Source of the DNA: Nitrospirillum viridazoti CBAmc | GTDB lineage: Bacteria; Pseudomonadota; Alphaproteobacteria; Azospirillales; Azospirillaceae | Direction of reading: 5' to 3' | Length of the DNA stretch: 64,000 nt | NCBI RefSeq assembly: GCF_000730165.1 | Contig: NZ_CP022112.1 | Location: 1,156,001 to 1,220,000, forward strand | Shown: piece after piece, positions 61,578 to 64,000 of the stretch | How the letters are laid out: every line of letters starts with the position of its first letter | Position numbering within the stretch: position 1 is the first letter of the stretch | Position numbers and translations under genes: made by a program | The notes under the pieces: generated by a model | Told to the model about the DNA's origin: nothing | What the model saw: the letters and a program-made list of their open reading frames with translations, nothing else | Database searches by the model: none

Positions 61578-62473
61578 GGTTGGGGGCTCCCGGCGGCGGC
61601 GCCCGGGTGGGCATCCAGGGTCGGGGTGGCGTCCGCCTTGAACCATTTCAGGCTGAGGCGCCGCACGGTGCCGTCCTCCACGGCGGAGCGGATGGCGGCG
61701 TTCAGGCGCTCCGCCAAGGCGGTGTCGTCCTTGCGCAGGCCGAAGCCTTCGCCGGCGCCAAGCTCGCCGCCGATCAGTTCCGGCCCGACCAGGACCAGGT
61801 CCTGCGCGTCCGGTGCCGCCAGCAGCGGCCGCAGGTAGGTGGTGTCATCCAGCGTGAGGTCGATACGGCCGCTCAACAGGTCCAGATCCCGTTCGCCCAT
61901 GGTGCGATAGGATTTAACGGTGATGACATCGGCCAGGTATTTGTCCAGGAAGCCGTCGTAGGTGCTGGAAATGGCGACGCCCAGGGTCTTGCCGCGCAAC
62001 TCCTCGCGCAGGGCCGCCAGCGCCTGGGTCTGGTGCTCGGGCGTGGGGTTGGCGTCCAGGTCCAGCACCAGGTCCCGGTTGGCCATGCGGGCCAAGGGGC
62101 TGTCCTTCTGGGTGACGAAGACGCCGGTGGTGACGGCGTACGGCAGGGAGAAGGCCAGCACCGCCTTGCGCGCCGGCGTGATCTGCAACGCGTCGGCGAT
62201 GACGTCGATCTTGTGGGCCTGCAAGGCGCCGATCATGCCGTCCCAATCCTGGGCCACCAGCTGGCAGCGCAGGTTCGCCCGCTGGCAAAGGATTTGAAGC
62301 AGATCGGGCTCGAAACCGATCAGGGTGCCGTCGGGCCGGGTGATGTTCCAGGGCGGGAAGGCTCCCTCCGTCCCGATCACGACGGTCCGAGGGGGTAGGT
62401 CGGCCGCCCGCGCGCCGCCTAGAGACAGTAGGACGGCCAGCCCGAGAACGGCGCCGCGCAGGGTTTTGCTCAT
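61574..62473 (-). CDS. Amino-acid ABC transporter periplasmic binding protein
   Basis: 299 residues. Signal peptide (to about 23, GGARAAD), then the solute-binding family 3 fold: VVIGTEGAFPPWN, GFEPDLLQILCQ, DWDGMIGALQAHKIDVIADALQITPAR (Lys/Arg/ornithine-histidine type). Start chosen at the ATG whose context overlaps the HutD stop. It presumably binds histidine or a related compound. Confidence 0.88.
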   Translation of the reverse strand: MSKTLRGAVLGLAVLLSLGGARAADLPPRTVVIGTEGAFPPWNITRPDGTLIGFEPDLLQILCQRANLRCQLVAQDWDGMIGALQAHKIDVIADALQITPARKAVLAFSLPYAVTTGVFVTQKDSPLARMANRDLVLDLDANPTPEHQTQALAALREELRGKTLGVAISSTYDGFLDKYLADVITVKSYRTMGERDLDLLSGRIDLTLDDTTYLRPLLAAPDAQDLVLVGPELIGGELGAGEGFGLRKDDTALAERLNAAIRSAVEDGTVRRLSLKWFKADATPTLDAHPGAAAGSPQP

Positions 62474-63057
62474 GGCCGCTCCGCCAACGGGACGATCTCG
62501 ATCCACCAGCACACCGCCGTCGCCCGGACGGTGATGGACGCTGCCGTCCCAGCATCGACGAGGAGGGCGTCAAGCGGCCCCAGGGTATGGGCTTCGTCGC
62601 CGTGCATCACCTGCGCCGTCCCGGTCGCCACCAGCAGGTGGGTGGCGGCCGGGGTCAGCGGCAGGGTAACGGTGCCGGGGGGCAGCTGGCGCTGCGTGCC
62701 GCGCATCCGGCCACGGCGCACCATCAGGTTCAGGTCGGTGACGGGCCCGCCGTCCGGCGTTCCCGATACCGGCACATCGCCGGGAAACGCGTGGGCTGCT
62801 ATTTCCGGTGTCACCAGGACGGGGGCCGTGCCGCCGCCGAAGTCCAGCAGCAGGCGGCCTTCCAGCACCGCCAGCACGCGGTCGATGCCCGGGAAGTGGG
62901 AAAAGGGCCCCGCCCCCCGCACGTCCGCGATGCTGACGCGCCAGAGGATGTCGCCCGCGCCATCGTCCTGGCGGGCGACCTCGCGCGTGACGCCGCCCCC
63001 GTTCTTCCAGGCCTGAGCGGGCCGTGAGGCCGAGGGAAGCAGGCGGACACCCCTCAT
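62470..63057 (-). CDS. hutD: HutD/Ves family protein
   Basis: 195 residues, cupin-like HutD fold: [13 protein letters not shown] (about 16-28), [22 protein letters not shown], and [11 protein letters not shown]. HutD is often in hut operons and is thought to tune formimino-product or urocanate levels. It overlaps urocanate hydratase (upstream) and the binding-protein gene (downstream) by four nt each. Confidence 0.88.
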   Translation of the reverse strand: MRGVRLLPSASRPAQAWKNGGGVTREVARQDDGAGDILWRVSIADVRGAGPFSHFPGIDRVLAVLEGRLLLDFGGGTAPVLVTPEIAAHAFPGDVPVSGTPDGGPVTDLNLMVRRGRMRGTQRQLPPGTVTLPLTPAATHLLVATGTAQVMHGDEAHTLGPLDALLVDAGTAASITVRATAVCWWIEIVPLAERP

Positions 63058-64000
63058 CCCAGGATACCGGGCAGGTCAAGGCCCATGGTGCGGGCGCAGT
63101 CGCGGGCGATGTCGTAGCCGGCGTCGGCATGGCGCATCACGCCGGTGGCCGGGTCATTCCACAGGACGCGCTCCAGCCGCTTGGCGGCTTCGGGGGTGCC
63201 ATCGGCGACGATGACCATGCCGCTATGCTGGGAATAGCCCATGCCCACGCCGCCACCATGGTGCAGCGATACCCAGGTGGCGCCCGACGCGGTGTTCAGC
63301 AACGCGTTCAGCAGCGGCCAGTCGGACACGGCGTCGCTGCCGTCCCGCATGGCTTCCGTCTCGCGGTTGGGGCTGGCGACGCTGCCGCTGTCCAGATGGT
63401 CGCGGCCGATCACCACGGGGGCCTTCAGCTCGCCCCTGGCCACCATCTCATTGAAGGCCAGTCCCAGGCGGTGGCGGTCCCCCAGCCCAACCCAGCAGAT
63501 GCGGGCCGGCAGGCCCTGGAACCGGATCCTCTCCCGCGCCATGTCCAGCCAATTGTGCAGGTGCCGGTTGTCCGGCAGCAGTTCCTTCACCTTGGCGTCG
63601 GTCTTGTAGATGTCCTCGGGATCGCCGGACAGGGCCGCCCAGCGGAAGGGGCCGATGCCACGGCAGAACAGCGGGCGGATGTAGGCGGGCACGAAGCCGG
63701 GGAAGTCGAAGGCGTTGGCAACCCCCTCGTCCTTCGCCACTTGGCGGATGTTGTTGCCATAGTCGACGGTGGGCACACCCGCCGCCTGGAAGTCCAGCAT
63801 GGCCTGGACGTGCACCGCCATGCTGGCGCGCGCGGCGGCGGCCACGGCCTGCGGCTCGCGTTCCCGCCGCTCGACCCACTCGGCCACCGTCCAACCCACC
63901 GGCAGATAGCCGTTGACGGGATCGTGGGCCGAGGTCTGGTCGGTCAGCAAATCCGGACGGATGCCGCGCCGGACCATCTCGGGCAGGAGTTCGGCGGCAT
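63054..64000 (-). CDS. hutU: Urocanate hydratase, C-terminal part (runs off window)
   Basis: The C-terminal 315 residues of urocanase are visible; the start lies beyond the right edge. Landmarks are [20 protein letters not shown], the NAD/active-site region [25 protein letters not shown] (with the conserved Cys of YIRPLFC), [22 protein letters not shown], and [18 protein letters not shown]. The enzyme hydrates urocanate in histidine degradation. First visible gene of the minus-strand hut/transport operon. Confidence 0.95.
   Translation of the reverse strand, partial: AAELLPEMVRRGIRPDLLTDQTSAHDPVNGYLPVGWTVAEWVERREREPQAVAAAARASMAVHVQAMLDFQAAGVPTVDYGNNIRQVAKDEGVANAFDFPGFVPAYIRPLFCRGIGPFRWAALSGDPEDIYKTDAKVKELLPDNRHLHNWLDMARERIRFQGLPARICWVGLGDRHRLGLAFNEMVARGELKAPVVIGRDHLDSGSVASPNRETEAMRDGSDAVSDWPLLNALLNTASGATWVSLHHGGGVGMGYSQHSGMVIVADGTPEAAKRLERVLWNDPATGVMRHADAGYDIARDCARTMGLDLPGILG

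Overview
The window comes from a GC-rich chromosome of a Gram-negative bacterium, most likely an alphaproteobacterium of the Rhodospirillales/Azospirillaceae type. Supporting signs are a complete Caulobacter-style ceramide gene set, a cysteine-free FixK-like Crp/Fnr regulator, lipopolysaccharide-type transporter paralogs, outer-membrane efflux parts and a hut operon. The taxonomic call is an inference; there is no rRNA or tRNA gene in the window.

Layout. (1) 1-3492, minus: the N-terminal 1164 residues of a very large repetitive secreted adhesin/autotransporter passenger, cut by the window edge. (2) 4343-25560: a lipid locus. It holds a fatty-acid hydroxylase, a bacterial ceramide synthase-like N-acyltransferase, a CerR-like reductase, a fatty acyl-AMP ligase, myo-inositol-1-phosphate synthase, an inositol-phosphate-type nucleotidyltransferase, a CDP-alcohol phosphotransferase, an LptF/LptG pair, an acyl carrier protein, a serine palmitoyltransferase, two glycosyltransferases, a PIG-L deacetylase, a radical SAM enzyme and a flippase. 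The order of chemistry suggests serine + acyl-ACP -> ceramide, inositol-P -> CDP-inositol -> inositol-phosphoceramide, then glycosylation, deacetylation and export. This would be a bacterial analogue of eukaryotic glycosyl-inositol-phosphoceramides. Part of the locus is duplicated at 22627-25372: inositol synthase, a truncated nucleotidyltransferase, ACP and serine palmitoyltransferase.

(3) 25.8-59.3 kb: a stress/low-oxygen island resembling the low-oxygen-activated (lxa) locus of Burkholderia. It contains a ribosome hibernation factor, Hsp20, an AAA+ ATPase, nicotinate phosphoribosyltransferase, a PHB depolymerase-like protein, a phosphoribosyltransferase, a Braun-lipoprotein-like protein with an L,D-transpeptidase, two universal stress proteins, PRPP synthetase, three BON proteins, a phosphotransferase-like kinase, a second-type GroEL, a Bax-inhibitor-1 protein, a BCAM0308-type zinc protein, a Crp/Fnr regulator, an MgtA-like P-type ATPase, an ABC/HlyD/TolC exporter, DUF3775, patatin, polysaccharide deacetylase, a putative glycosidase, a beta-lactamase-like/NamZ fusion, nitroreductase and cytochrome c. 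Nine TTGA-N6-TCAA-like boxes stand in front of its transcription units. Most have a -10-like hexamer about 36 nt after the box start, as expected for class II activation by the FixK-like regulator encoded inside the island.

(4) 59357-64000, minus: the end of a hut operon. In transcription order it is urocanate hydratase (partial), HutD, a polar amino-acid ABC binding protein, two permeases and the ATPase, probably for histidine or urocanate uptake.
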